DNA from: Branchinecta lynchi
Taxonomy: Eukaryota; Arthropoda; Branchiopoda; Anostraca; Branchinectidae
NCBI GenBank assembly: GCA_023053575.1
Contig: JAKZAP010000001.1
Coordinates: 27,608,533 to 27,672,532, forward strand
Reading direction: 5' to 3'
Length of the DNA stretch: 64,000 bases
The translations under genes and the position numbers were made by a program. Of this stretch, positions 54,009-64,000 are shown one piece after another. Under the pieces are notes generated by a model. It was given only the letters and a program-made list of their open reading frames with translations. It made no database searches and had not been told where the DNA came from. Position 1 is the first letter of the stretch; every line of letters begins with the position of its first letter.

Positions 54009-54730
54009 CAGAGATGTGCCAATCGGAATTATAATCCAGGATTCGTCCTTTCGGCCGGATTCGAATCTTCTGCTCGTCAGGCTGGGTTCGAATTCGGACT
54101 CAGATTCCGAATTCTCAGAGCGCGTTCCATCCTACTTACCGCAGTTACTACGCTTGACCTCACGAATTCTGGCTATTTCCGTCAAGTCTGGAGCGACTTT
54201 TCTATTTTGCCGCAGAATATCATACCACGGGCGAATCCGATCAATCACGATTCAGAGATCCGTAGTTACTACGCTTACTACGCTCCCGAGCGTGGTAAGC
54301 AAATAGTTACTATTAGTTACTATTTCGAGAAGGTTGGAACGGTCAGCGTAGTAACTTTTGGTGAGGTTGGAACGGAAATAGTAACTAATAGTTACTATTG
54401 GTACGAGGGTGGAACACGCAATCAGTCTTAAAAATCCATTCAAATTTCTACTCAACATCCTTCCAGTTTCCGTTTGTTTTACACAGTGGCCTTAGGCAAG
54501 CCACCTTTTTGATCTCCGCCACCAGCCATCCTCAGTAATTTATCACGTTATCCGATTACCTTAGATATTAGTACTTTTTGTCACCTTTCATTTTTAAACT
54601 ATACCCATGTATATGATTCGATTTTGTTTGGGTCGGATTCGAATCCTCAGCATGAAATGGTGGATTCGGATTCGTACCTAGCCCTGGATTCGGATTCGAA
54701 TCCTTTCATGGTCGGATTCGCCCATCTCTG
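54009..54730. mobile_element. hAT-like element with nested MITE
   Basis: Left end CAGAGATGTGCCAATCGG and right end, complemented, CAGAGATGGGCGAATCCGAC are inverted repeats. Flanks CCGGCACA (54001-54008) and CCGGCACC (54731-54738) agree at 7 of 8. Subterminal DNA has many GGATTCGAATCC and GGATTCGGATTCG blocks on both sides. No transposase. Confidence 0.85.
54118..54419. mobile_element. 302-bp MITE, copy 2 (nested)
   Basis: Reverse-complement copy of 36526-36820: GAGCGCGTTCCATCCTACTT, CACGAATTCTGGCTATTTCC, CCCGAGCGTGGTAAGCAAAT, AATAGTAACTAATAGTTACT and GGTGGAACACGC. It interrupts the 54009-54730 element. Confidence 0.88.
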
Positions 54731-54796
54731 CCGGCACCACCATTCCTATCGCCCACTTCTGACGGGAAATGCAGTGGTACGCGAACTATATTCCCA

Positions 54797-54960
54797 GGCA
54801 CCTCGGTAGCTCATTGGTACAGTGTTGGCAAGAAAAGCCGAAGGTCATAAGTTCAAATCCTTCGGGAGGAGGCTTTTTGTCTTTCAGCTCACTATTTACG
54901 ATGTCGACTGCGCTATCTAGGCACGAGACGGTGAACGAGAAATTCTATGGTCAGGGGTGA
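54797..54960 (+). mobile_element. tRNA-headed SINE
   Basis: ACCTCGGTAGCTCATTGGTA gives an A box and AAGTTCAAATCC a B box. The anticodon-like arm (TTGGC, loop AAGAAAA, GCCGA) would read GAA but lacks the U33 of a real tRNA, and the T stem is poor. It is followed by TTTTGTCTTTCAGCTCACTA, the block shared with the SINE at 14989-15095. The 3' limit is uncertain. Confidence 0.7.
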
Positions 54961-55116
54961 TTTTGGCCTTCTACAATTGGCGCTACACATTATATTAAAT
55001 TAAGGACTCTATAAAAATACATAAGAGCTGCATTAATTCACTCAAATCTCTGAGAGGCGATGCTTCAGACTCTCCATCCGTAAAAAGCCAAACAATGGAC
55101 AAAAAAGCTACTACAA
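54961..55116. other. Region 3' of the phosphatase exon
   Basis: Would be the 3' UTR and downstream DNA of the minus-strand gene. No clear polyadenylation signal was found. Confidence 0.4.
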
Positions 55117-55893
55117 CTACTTATTCCTACCACCCTGAGACCACGTATGGCTTCGGGTTCGATTCAATCTCAGGCTCTCAAAGGTGTCCACATTACGTTG
55201 TCTCAGTGTTCTTTTAAAGCTCGATCGCAGCTCACGAGCTTCACAACTTCTCCGCACTACCGACCTGGCGCCACTGGTATCATCCAACGAGCTACTAGCG
55301 GTTCGCCTGCGTTTATTCTCTTTCGGTCCAAACTCAGCTCCAGGTCTTGTCTCCTTCGAGAACCGTCCAACATTTGTCGGGTCATTTTCACTATCGACCG
55401 GAGGGGCGACCTTCTTAGAACTTCCACCTTCTGCATCATTATCAGGGTGCTTTCGCCTCTTTTTCATAAAACCGAACTTGACATCTCCCCTACACTTGAG
55501 GACCTCACTTTTCAAAGGAACTGTTTTTTCCTTCACTGAGTTGACACGACACGTGCTACCCTGCGGCGGAAGAGTTTTTGTCGGCATAGGGCCTCTCGCT
55601 GAGAGGGTCCTCTCTTCTTTCCGTGCTTCTTCGCTGATGAAGCGATTCGCTATCGCCTCCAAAGACGTAAGTGGCCCATCTAGAACGTCTATCGAAGGGA
55701 GTCCTGTTAATGAGGTTATCGGCGAGTTTCCTGCTGACTGGACAGAAGCAGCGGTGGCAGTGCTAGGCTGTTTGGGAGGGCCAGGAGGGTCTAGTAATAC
55801 AGTGACAACGGAGCAGTTATCAGCTCGGAATCCGTTGTCAAGCCATTTGTCGAGAGCAAAATCAACCAAATTTTTCGACGGGTTGATCCAGTC
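55117..55893 (-). CDS. PP2C-family phosphatase terminal exon (PPM1D/Wip1-like)
   Basis: Terminal exon of a metal-dependent Ser/Thr phosphatase, 258 codons plus stop. After the acceptor CTTTTTTGCAG it reads DWINPSKNLVDFALDKWLDN, GFRADNCSVVTVLLDPPGPP. The RADNCS block, with Asp at 55821-55819, is the last PP2C motif holding a metal-ligand Asp (DN), and LVDFALDKW plus the DPPGPP ending resemble PPM1D (Wip1), a p53/DNA-damage-pathway phosphatase. The remaining 215 residues are a low-complexity, Ser/Lys/Arg-rich tail with basic stretches (KKRRKH, KENKRRRT) that could act as nuclear localisation signals. It ends with FKRTLRQRN and RTRSHTWSQGGRNK. The catalytic exons should lie at higher coordinates and were not found, perhaps outside the window. 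Intactness of the frame argues for a real gene; subfamily is less certain than PP2C membership. Confidence 0.8.
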   Translation of the reverse strand, partial: DWINPSKNLVDFALDKWLDNGFRADNCSVVTVLLDPPGPPKQPSTATAASVQSAGNSPITSLTGLPSIDVLDGPLTSLEAIANRFISEEARKEERTLSARGPMPTKTLPPQGSTCRVNSVKEKTVPLKSEVLKCRGDVKFGFMKKRRKHPDNDAEGGSSKKVAPPVDSENDPTNVGRFSKETRPGAEFGPKENKRRRTASSSLDDTSGARSVVRRSCEARELRSSFKRTLRQRNVDTFESLRLNRTRSHTWSQGGRNK

Positions 55894-56040
55894 CTGCAAA
55901 AAAGGAAGATTGAAAAAGCTTACTCACGATTCTAAAAGTGACAGCAGATGGAACGGAAGTAAAAAGAACTGCTTCGTCTGAATAGTCGCAAGTTAGCTAA
56001 CAAGAAGACATTTAATGCGAAAAACAGGAAAGGACGTAAA
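55894..56040. other. Intron of the phosphatase gene
   Basis: Intronic by inference, upstream of the acceptor on the minus strand; nothing else seen. Confidence 0.5.
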
Positions 56041-56402
56041 AAATCACACTCACTTTACATGGCTTCTGAAACTTACAAAAAAATCGCTTTATGTCCTAGT
56101 CACCGAAAAAGGACAAATACTGGTCCTTACTTTTGCCCAATGTATGGATGTGGAAACGAAAGTCTGAGCTTTTTTTTTGCAGAATGCAAAGAGACGAATG
56201 ATTTGCGGGAGGAAATGTTCGGGGTGAGAGATTGTGGGATGATCCAGAGTGTTTTGTTCAAATGTTGAAGGAAAGGAAATTCAGATCTATTATTTCACTT
56301 GGAAAGTTTCTCAGGATCGGCCTGGCCAACAGAGACAAATATTTGTATCTATCTGTGAAAGAATGCAAGCAGAACTTCGTCACGAACCACGGCGATAAAT
56401 AA
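56041..56402 (+). pseudogene. LINE ORF2 C-terminal fragment
   Basis: CPMYGCGNESLSFFFAECKE with TNDLREEMFG resembles the cysteine-rich C-terminal block of many LINE ORF2 proteins (CxxC...H/FxxxC). After a frameshift, LGKFLRIGLANRDKYLYLSV matches the GRFLKVA block of 25290-25340. An AATAAA at 56398 may be its 3' end. Confidence 0.6.
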
Positions 56403-56591
56403 ACCCTTCGGTGATTGCACCCACCTGTCGTAATAATGGTATTCTATCGCAATTTTTTTTTAGATTTACTAGTGACTGATTCTTCTGACTTTTTCTTTTT
56501 GTCATTTTCCCATTTCGTTGTGCCATGTTCCGCAAGCAAGATAACGGGCCAGCCTAAGTGCTAGCAGAGAATTACATGGATGCGAAAGACG

Positions 56592-57150
56592 AGAGCTTTT
56601 TTTCCACCCGCCATCTACACTGTCAGAAGCTTCATAGCCGACAACAGAAGGATGCGCGGTTTCAACAGACACTGCGTAGGAGACAACACTTCGGGTGTTG
56701 TCTGTTGTGTTTGAAAATGTTATGGGTTTTATATGCATAGGCTATTAGAAAAGATTGGAAGTACTCCGTAAGGTGGCTAGATTCCTCCGCGCTGATCTGT
56801 CTCATAGAGATCGAGTTTTGTACTTTGTTCTGTTTTCTTTTTGTTTTGTTGCCATGACCCCATGGCTTTTTTGTGCAATAAATCCATTCATTCATGTGTT
56901 GCCATCAGGAAGAGCCGAAAAGTCGCCAAAAAGCATCTGCTGAATAATCAGACATCCTGACGACAAACTAAAAAGGCAGTAGAGGCTTTTTTGGCTGTTT
57001 TTGGCTCTTCCTGGCAAAATTCCATGCATAACGTTTTCCAACAGAAAAGATAACATCCTAAGCGTTGTCTGTTACGCAGTGTCTGTTGATACCGCGCATC
57101 CTTCTGTTGTCTGTCATCAAAACTTCTGACAGTGTAGGGAGCTGCTTTTT
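56592..57150. repeat. Fold-back repeat enclosing a LINE end
   Basis: 56605-56700 (ACACTGTCAGAAGCTTCATA, CAACAGAAGGATGCGCGG, CAACAGACACTGCGTAGG) is complementary with mismatches to 57056-57142 (ACGCAGTGTCTGTTG, CCGCGCATCCTTCTGTTG, CTTCTGACAGTGTAGGGAG). The 350-bp centre contains the LINE tail 56745-56900. Confidence 0.75.
56745..56902 (+). mobile_element. LINE 3' end with (ATTC)n tail
   Basis: EVLRKVARFLRADLSHRD (56755-56808) is the LINE C-terminal block. The 3' end is CCCCATGGCTTTTTTGTGCA, ATAAATCCATTCATTCATG. Same family as 25150-25450. Confidence 0.7.
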
Positions 57151-57664
57151 TTAATCGACTGTTTATATTGTGCTTTTTTCTTTTCTATTTTTAGTGCACC
57201 AATTTTGCGTAAGCGTAAGAAAAGTAAGCACGTACTGAAAGGCCACGGCATCTTTGTCGAAACTTTGTACCCAGGCTCAACCTCACAACAGGAACGAGCG
57301 GTAGCATAATCTGAAGCCAGCACTATGTGCTAGCATGGGTGATAGAGTGTTATGTTATTCGTAATTTTTTTATGACGAAAAGGTCAAATTCGGCGGTAAT
57401 GCTGTGACAGCTGCTTTTGAAACATAAATTATGTTCTATTCATTCTATGGGTTTTGTTAAGTTATTCACTCATGGTTTGAACAAATACCGGTGGGTTTGA
57501 ACTTGTTTATGATGCCGTTGGATGTCGAAGCCATGATCCCAGCGATCCCCCTTCTCCCCACCAAAAAAGGGAGATAGCTAGCTTCGGGGTTGATATACCA
57601 TCTTTTAGGCCGTCAAATTTATAGGCCGCTCACGCAACAAAACGTCAACGAACCACCTGGTCCG
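57151..57664. other. Unassigned spacer
   Basis: Nothing recognised. Confidence 0.5.
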
Positions 57665-57893
57665 AGTTCATCAGCTACTATGCTTCATCAGCTTATTTCA
57701 GCCATCCTTGCAAAGGGCCCGCTCAAGATTACAGGTTCATATCTGTCCCTGGTATTGATCTTGAAGCTTGACAGCCTGACGTGGACCCTTGCAAAGAAGG
57801 GCCGAAACATCGATGACAAGGCATCGGAGCGGACGTATCCGTTGTATGCCTTATTTGAATAAATGTTTCAAAGTCAGCTTGGACTCAGGAATA
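57665..57893. repeat. Family C fold-back, diverged
   Basis: Right side CAGCCTGACGTGGACCCTTG, CAAAGAAGGGCCGAAACATC, then GGACGTATCCGTTGTATGCC and the tail AAAGTCAGCTTGGACTCAGG. The left side is only a weak complement (TTCAGCCATCCTTGCAAAGG). Confidence 0.75.
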
Positions 57894-58789
57894 TTTACCT
57901 GGTCTCAAGCATATTCTGAGCCCCGACAAATAAACGCTGTAATCCAGACAAACGAATTCTCGTCGCTAAAATTTCGAACACTCGATCCTTTTCAAACTAG
58001 GTCTTGAAAACCCAATTCCAATGTCCGGGATTCAAAAGACAAACAAAGTCTAGAAAATTTCCGCTTCCCGATGCCTAACAGGAAGTCCAGACAAAGAAGC
58101 TTGTACACATACAAGAGCGAATCTAAATCCCATAACGGCTGACAGAGCAAGGACTAGGTCAATAGACTACACAAAAGAAGAACAGGGGCCAAAACTTCTT
58201 AGAAATCCCAGGAAGATGAGAGGATCTGCTCTGGCCCGGAAATCAATTAGTTAAATTGGCTTCCAAGGGGTTGCGCGCGCTGTAGGGGATAAGTCAGGTG
58301 AAACGTAGTCGCGTCATTTGGGAACTATGGGAAATAGTACGATGATCCTCACAAATGCTAATTAAAGAACGGTAAAGGTGCAGCATTTGGCTTGTCAGGT
58401 CTTGTGGTGCTGATCACCGACTTTCTGCCCTCAAGCAGGAAGTGTAATGGGCGGTGGGGGTCATCCTATTGCTTTCGCACACCCCTCCTTAAAACTTTCC
58501 AAGATTTCTCTGCGCTTTAGTTTAGTCCTAACCATCCGTCCAGGACCTGCATGCCAAGAGTTGTCTAGTCCAACAGACCCCACACTGGCAAGATCAGAAT
58601 GGATCTTAACAAGGAAGTAAGGAAAAAGGTTTAGCTGGCAGTTTGGAAATACAAAATATATGGCTAGCCTAAATAATAGGAAATATCGGATTTGTTTTAG
58701 TATTTTTTTTGAGGTTTTCTGTCATTTCTGGGTAAATAAGATGAAATAAGGACACATGAAAAGCTCAGTGAAGATAAATACTCCATCGT
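57894..58789. other. Unassigned spacer
   Basis: Nothing recognised. Confidence 0.5.
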
Positions 58790-59022
58790 TTCTAAAAATG
58801 ATTCGAAACGGAAAAATGAGCTTATGATATTTTTGCGATATTTTTGCATGTTTCGAGTGTTCTTGACAAGGGTCCTCTTCAGGCTACAGCTGGAAAAATG
58901 ACTAGCTCAAATTTCTTATTAATATAACCAAGAATAAAGCACCCAGCCTGAAGAGGACCCTTACCAAGAAGGGACGAAATATCGGATTTTTCCGTTTTAT
59001 ACAGTCTACGACTGTAGGCTAT
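58790..59022. repeat. Family C fold-back, diverged
   Basis: GACAAGGGTCCTCTTCAGGC (58864) and GCCTGAAGAGGACCCTTACC (58950) are inverted; the right arm continues AAGAAGGGACGAAATATCGG and TTTTTCCGTTTTATAC. Core CTGAAGA...GAAA is preserved although the surroundings differ from 19701. Confidence 0.8.
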
Positions 59023-59239
59023 GCATCATATGTTCAGGAAACATAAAACCCTGTTTTACAGGCAAGGTAAGGTGGAATTTTAAATACAATGAAAATAGCA
59101 AGGAGTCGATGACAGTGCCAATATATGGCAATTGGTTAATTATATTTTATATAAGCAAGAATAAAGCAATAACGACTGAAGAAAAAAAGGAACAACAGAC
59201 ATCACTATGACTTAATGAGAAGGGAAAAGCTATATACAT
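59023..59239. other. Unassigned spacer
   Basis: Nothing recognised. Confidence 0.4.
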
Positions 59240-60290
59240 ATTAAACAAGAGCTGTGAGCTCATATGTCACTTGCAACTGTACGTAGAAGGTAAGGGCTCT
59301 GTCAGATTCATCGGGTCCCTGATATGCCTGTCAAGTTTCGTCTTGAAAAACGCCATCACCGGAATTCCGGAAGGCCCCCCTCCTCCCCCACCCCAACTGT
59401 CCGAATCCAGTCCTATCGTGCAAACGATTTTGCACGATTTATCTAGAATAAATGCTTGTTCTTCCCAGCAAGTTTAACTCCATCCCTCCATTCTAACCGT
59501 TTCTTGAAATTTCCGATCACCCCCTCCCAACTTCCAACTGCTGAATCCGCTATCATAAGTTGAGATGAATCATTTGATAAAAAGTTCTTTTCGACTTTGC
59601 AGTTAACATGCGCACTTTAAGGGAGCTGGCACTTCATTTGTAAGCAAAACCCTCGAGGCAAAAACGATAATGGGTTCATGGGGATCATGAAAATATATAT
59701 TTCGCTTAAAAGTATTTTTCTAACTTTGCGGTCAAGATTGATACTTTAAGGAATAGTCGGATTTGGAAAGTGGCGATTTCTAGGCCAACCTTGTCGAATG
59801 TCTAATATTCCAGCCAAGTTTCACCGTCCTAGCACATCTGTAAGTACCTTAACTAACCGGAATTCCAGATCCCACCCCTCAAACTCCCCTCACAGTCGCC
59901 CGATCCAATCCAGTTCTGAAAAAGATTAATCCTGAGCATCTGTTTGTTATTCTCACAAAGTTCCATCCCGATCTCTCCAGTATAAGCCGGTCAGGTATTT
60001 TCCTGTCTCCCCCCCCCCCCCCACTGTTGTCGAATCCTGTCCAGACATGAAAGAGATCACCAGAGACATGTCCTCTGTTCCTCACTCAAATCCAATCACC
60101 TGTTCCAAAGTTACACATGACTCAATTTTTCGGATTCCCTCTCCCTCCACTCCCCCACGGCTATCGGATCGAGTAAGTTTGTATTTACAAGTCAGCTGTC
60201 GCGAAAATTCCCCAAACTGACATCACCAGTCCAGATCCAGTCCAATTGTGTAGACGATTTATCTGGGGCAGATGCTTGTTCTTCCCAGAT
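59240..60290 (+). mobile_element. Family A element, partial
   Basis: Begins AAACAAGAGCTGTGAGCTCA, TATGTCACTTGCAACTG, followed by units with AAGTTTCRTC, CCCCC runs and CGGAATTCCGG. No terminal stem-loop follows; it fades near 60290. Segment 59590-59780 has no family match and may be an insertion. Confidence 0.65.
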
Positions 60291-60673
60291 CCCAATACCC
60301 AACAAGATACTTGCACTGGTTCACGAGTTCTGAGCTCCAGAAAGTACGGTGAAAAAAGAAAAGCGAAAGCGGCTACAGCACTCGCAATACTGGATTGTTC
60401 CAAGGAGTTATCCATTAAAAAACGTCTAGTAAACATAATCCACAAGAGTTTCAGCAGAAGAAGAAAGCTGCTGCTGCGAAACTGTAATTCCCCATTTGTC
60501 ATGCTAACAGACCAATAGCAACGCAGAAGATTCAAGTGAATGGCACCTTTAATTAACTGATCTAACAGATTGCAGATGCGTTGCCAAGAGAGAAGTTCGA
60601 CCAGGAGCAATCTCCATTACTGCCCAATTTGCCAGATTTCTTCATGAAAGTCATTGCTCACATGCTTTCCTAA
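60291..60673 (+). other. Possible exon-like or retroelement open frame
   Basis: 60246-60518 is open with a basic stretch (SIKKRLVNIIHKSFSRRRKL). Beyond it, after a branch-like CTGATCTAAC and ATTGCAG, 60576-60673 reads ALPREKFDQEQSPLLPNLPD, FFMKVIAHMLS and stop. Both look like protein sequence, but I recognise no family, and a second frame of the latter is also open. A real terminal exon, a retroelement relic and chance are all possible. Confidence 0.25.
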
Positions 60674-61299
60674 TTAAACAAAGACTGTCACGAAACTCAG
60701 ACAACAACAAGGTCAACGGGATTTGTATTACCCCCCCCCCCCCTCGGAATTTAAGAGGGAATAAGTTCGGAAGTTGAAACTGGACTGCAGAGCAAGGGTG
60801 TCGGTTCCATTTTAAGTTGTAACATGACAGTGGTAAGCTTTAATGACGTATTAAAGACTCCGCGCTTTTCCACTTCTGCTTAACATAATTATCCCTATCT
60901 ACATTACTAACCGCTAAATATGTTCAATTGTATCCTCGAGTTTCCAGTGTCTTCAACGGGCAGTAATCATGCTTTCCTTTGTTGTAAAATCCTTTTCAAA
61001 TATATACTTAGAGATGAAAACAGATAATGTGAATATACTTCCGATTGCACTTCAAAAACACTCCGCTTTCTTGTTATGGCGTGGCATTACCTCTACGGCG
61101 GATACTTTTCAGAGATTGCGCTTCACACGAGCGAAAAGTTCAAAAACTCTGGACAACGCGTACATAAGACAATCCTTCTTCAAAAGTGAAAATAACGAGC
61201 AAAGAAAGTATCATGGCAACAAAATTAAGCCGGCACTACATTTGGTCCGACTCCTCAGATTCAGGAAAACGTTTCCTCCTTTTTTCTTGGGGTAAGACC
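60674..61299. other. Unassigned spacer
   Basis: C-run at 60731-60743; no gene or repeat recognised. Frame 60969-61295 matches nothing I know. Confidence 0.45.
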
Positions 61300-61696
61300 G
61301 GATATCTACAAGACCCAATTTGTGGATCAAATGTTAAATTTTGGGATCCCGTCAAAAACTTTAGTCTTGTTATATTTTGTATAAGGTTTTTATGTCATTT
61401 CTGCTTAAGTTCTCCTTGAACCGTTTTACTACTGAAATTCAGAAACAGATTAATGCCAATGGCTAGTCAACTGGGAAACCGAAAGTTCAGGTATAGATTC
61501 AGCATCTGTTTTTACCCCTGTCCATCACATATACTTCAACGTAAATGATCGAAACTTCCTGCCTTACTTCTACCAAATATCCGGTTTCCGGATGAACTAT
61601 TTGTCTGGCAAATCACGAAATGTCAAAACGATTTCAGCATATCTTCTCACCCTATATCGACCCTCTAATCAACTTCAGGTAAACTTTAACTTTTAA
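61300..61696. repeat. Family B pieces in opposite orientations
   Basis: 61300-61372 is a + strand family B 3' end (CAAGACCCAATTTGTGGATC, TTTTGGGATCCCGTCAAAAA, CTTTAGTCTTGTT). 61480-61696 is minus-strand family B body (TTCAGCATCTGTTTTTACCC, ATCAACTTCAGGTAAACTTT). Rearranged relic. Confidence 0.65.
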
Positions 61697-63560
61697 CAAG
61701 AGCTACGAGCTCATACGGCACTTGTTACGAGTAGGCGGTACAAGAAAGTAGATGAGAACGTCACAAAATGACCCACCATCCAAAAATGCGGTTCGGAAAC
61801 GGAAATAGGACATTTTGTTTCACTCAATTCTGAGCAGTTCCGGCATCGTCTCGGATTACAGGTAGCAAATGCGCATGACTGTTCAAACTTAAGTTTCAGC
61901 CCAGTAAATCGTTTGATCCCTAGACGTGCTTCCGGTGCTCCCTCCATCTCCTCCTACCGTGGCCGAATCTGATTGGGACTCAAAAATAGATCATCGAAAG
62001 CATCTTCCTTATACCATCTATCAAGTTTCATAGCATTTTTGGAAAATTCCGGACCCCCCCCCCCCCACACCATTGTCGGATCCGGTTCGGACCCCAAAAT
62101 ATGTCATCTAGGATATAGGCTCTCTCTACTTTCCAAGTTTCATTTACATTGATGCACTCGTTTGACCCCTATGTGAGCCCCAAAGTTTCAGGCAATCTCC
62201 CTCCAACTCTCCCCACTGTGGCCGAAGAGGACACGGATACATAAACATCGTATCTCTTAATCCCCTCTTCCCGTCCATCAAGTTTTATAGGAGTCGGAGC
62301 ATAGCCTATCTGCAAATTTCCGGTACCCCCCCCCCCCTCTACCTTGGCCGAATCCGGCCCGGACGCCAAATAACAAATCTAGGCCGCATAAACTCGGCAC
62401 TGTTGAACTTGAATCTTATTAGGTCCATCCGTTTGGTTTTTGTGCATGACAAAAGCCCCCCCCCCCCCCAACCGTGGTCGCATATAGTTCGAAGGCATGT
62501 TTTACATGTCTATGTCATCGATTCTTATCCCACATTAAGTTTCACTCGAATCAGACCTCTCGTTCGCAATTTGCAGAAGTGAATTTCCATATTTCCCCTC
62601 CCTCACTCCCTCAAACATGATCGGATCAAGGAACGGAAGTTTCCGGGGGTATTTTGTGTCAGGTTCTTAAGTCAAATAAGTCGGGTCATGAATATGCCTG
62701 CAAAGTTTCGTTGTCTTAGTACATCTGGAACTATTCTAACTCGCGACTACCGGTTCAAGGAAACCCCCTCCAACTCCCATAAACAGACCCGAAACCATCT
62801 GGCTCCGTCAATTTCGGATCTAGGCCTAATGCTTGTTCTCTTAATTTCGGATCTAGGCCTAATGCTTGTTCTGTTCATTAAATCCCGTCCCAATCCCTCT
62901 GCTTTAAGCGTTTCTTGAATTTTCTGCCCCCCATCCCCCCACAGTTATCGGACCCAACCCGACAGTGAACATATGAGGCGATAGCTCTTTCCACCTGTAG
63001 AGTTTCATTCAAATCCGATCACCCGTTCAAACGTTATGCATACCACTATATTCCGGACTCCCCTCCATCCACTCCCCCAACGATGGTCGGACCGGGGAAA
63101 CGACTATCCTGAAGTCAATCTGTTCGGATCCCTGCCATACCTGCCAAGTTTCATCGTCGTAGCACATCAGGAAGTAAGCCGAACTCGCGGAATCGCTAGA
63201 AATCCGGACCCCCCCCCCCCCCCCCAACTCCCCCACAGTGGTCGGATCCGGTCCAGTTATGTCAATGACGTATCTAGGACTTCTGCTTGTTCTTCCCACC
63301 AAGTTTCATCCCGATCCCTCCACTCTATGCGTGTCTCAAGATTTCCGGTTCCATCCTCCAACTCCTCCCAGTGTCATCGGATCCGGTCTGGATTTAAAGT
63401 AGGACGTCTAAGACACGAGGTTATCCTAAATATCAACTTTGAACAAGATCCAATCACCACAAGCTCCCCCCCCCCCCCCCCATATGGTCGGATCGACGAA
63501 GTGACTATTTTCCTATTTTCTATTTAATCTGGTCGGGTCCCTGACATGCCTGCCAATTTG
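61697..63560 (+). mobile_element. Family A element
   Basis: Starts ACAAGAGCTACGAGCTCATA, CGGCACTTGTTACGAGTAGG directly after family B sequence, so it inserted into that copy. The unit order parallels 20941-22906 (CGGTTCGGAAACGGAAATAG, GTCCATCAAGTTT, CTGTCAATTTCGGATCTAGG, CGATGGTCGGACCGGGGAAA). Units 62805-62830 and 62843-62870 are a short local duplication. Terminal stem-loop missing; lost near 63560. Confidence 0.75.
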
Positions 63561-63689
63561 TATGGAGCCATGCTTTCCTGCCATGGCTCCACATCTTTTT
63601 CAGAATGAAGAAACATTTTTGGGAAACAAGTTTAGGTGACCCTCGTCGGCTCGGGAGGTTCTTTAAGCAGGCTATGGAACATCGAAAGC
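63561..63689. other. Short spacer with inverted CCATGGCTCC
   Basis: GGAGCCATG (63563) and CATGGCTCC (63582) form a small hairpin around CTTTCCTGC. Otherwise unassigned. Confidence 0.4.
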
Positions 63690-64000
63690 GGTTTCAGGAG
63701 GAAAGGTATTCATACTGGTTTAAGGTGCCCTCGCACTATTTACTTTTCAACTTACAGTGTTTTAAAATATTTGAACACTCCGAAACTATGGTGTGCTTTC
63801 AACAAACAACCCACGATTTAGCTCTTTTAAGCTTTTTTCGAGACCCGCTGACTTGTAGCGAAACAGGGAAACAATAAACAAAGCCGTTTTTTCTGATGGA
63901 AAAACTTCTCGCCGATAGTCGTCTACAGCGTAGCATTCGAAGGTAGCAAAACACGGCAAGTGAGAAAATCAGCGTGGTTTTGTTAGAGGGGTTAGAATGT
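63690..64000 (+). repeat. Family S repeat, copy 2 (runs off the window)
   Basis: Complementary homolog of 24000-24351. CCCTCGCAC, TTTTAAAATATTTGA, CAACAAACAACCCACG, GAGACCCGCTGACTT and CACGGCAAGTGAG are in the same order; ends in GGGTTAGAATGT at the window edge. Confidence 0.75.

Noticed and set aside
54800..54871. Functional phenylalanine tRNA gene
   Set aside because: Position 33 is A, the T stem pairs poorly, and the same SINE block follows.
55184..55981. 265-codon open frame on the + strand
   Set aside because: Antisense to the PP2C-like exon; no recognisable domain, and low-complexity composition explains the lack of stops.

Overview
This window is metazoan nuclear DNA, most likely from an invertebrate: split protein-coding exons with GT..AG introns of 6-11 kb, AT-rich spacers, and dense remains of non-LTR retrotransposons, short DNA transposons and local tandem arrays. 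Nothing looks bacterial, organellar or viral. The species cannot be named from sequence alone.

Two cellular genes can be supported. On the + strand, three exons (13612-13742, 24413-24558, 30913-32058) join in phase into most of a rhabdomeric-type opsin. They run from TM2 through the ERY motif, the second extracellular loop, TM5-TM7 with the retinal-binding lysine, and a long cytoplasmic tail. The exon carrying the N-terminus and TM1 was not found. On the - strand, 55893-55117 is the terminal exon of a PP2C-family phosphatase resembling PPM1D/Wip1. The rest of that gene would lie at higher coordinates and was not found. The two genes show no functional link.

Most of the remaining DNA belongs to a few repeat families, named locally here. 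Family A (1380-3555, 20941-22906, 23005-23810, about 50086-51200, 59240-60290, 61697-63560 and fragments) is about 2 kb, C/T-rich, built from about 140-bp units, and ends in an 11-bp stem-loop. One copy carries seven near-identical 281-bp monomers. Family B (nine or more copies) is 1.0-1.3 kb, has GGGATCCC near both ends, and carries tandem units of about 135-150 bp with CCGGAATCCGG. Family C is a set of fold-back repeats whose arms carry CTGANGA...GAAA, a hammerhead-like core. There are also hAT-like elements with 8-bp target duplications (14890-15760, 23089-23463, 47555-49118, 54009-54730), other short inverted-repeat elements (5235-6931, 13389-13583, 36526-36820, 46724-47136), two tRNA-headed SINEs sharing a 3' block, and many 5'-truncated LINE ends tailed by 4-5 base microsatellites.

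Layout: 1-13.4 kb is repeats and unassigned sequence upstream of the first recognised opsin exon; 13.6-32.1 kb is the opsin locus with repeat-filled introns; 32-47 kb is mostly unassigned with scattered repeats; 47.5-55 kb is nested transposons; 55.1-55.9 kb is the phosphatase exon; 56-64 kb is repeats. Several nested insertions give relative ages, and some empty sites are visible in paralogous copies.
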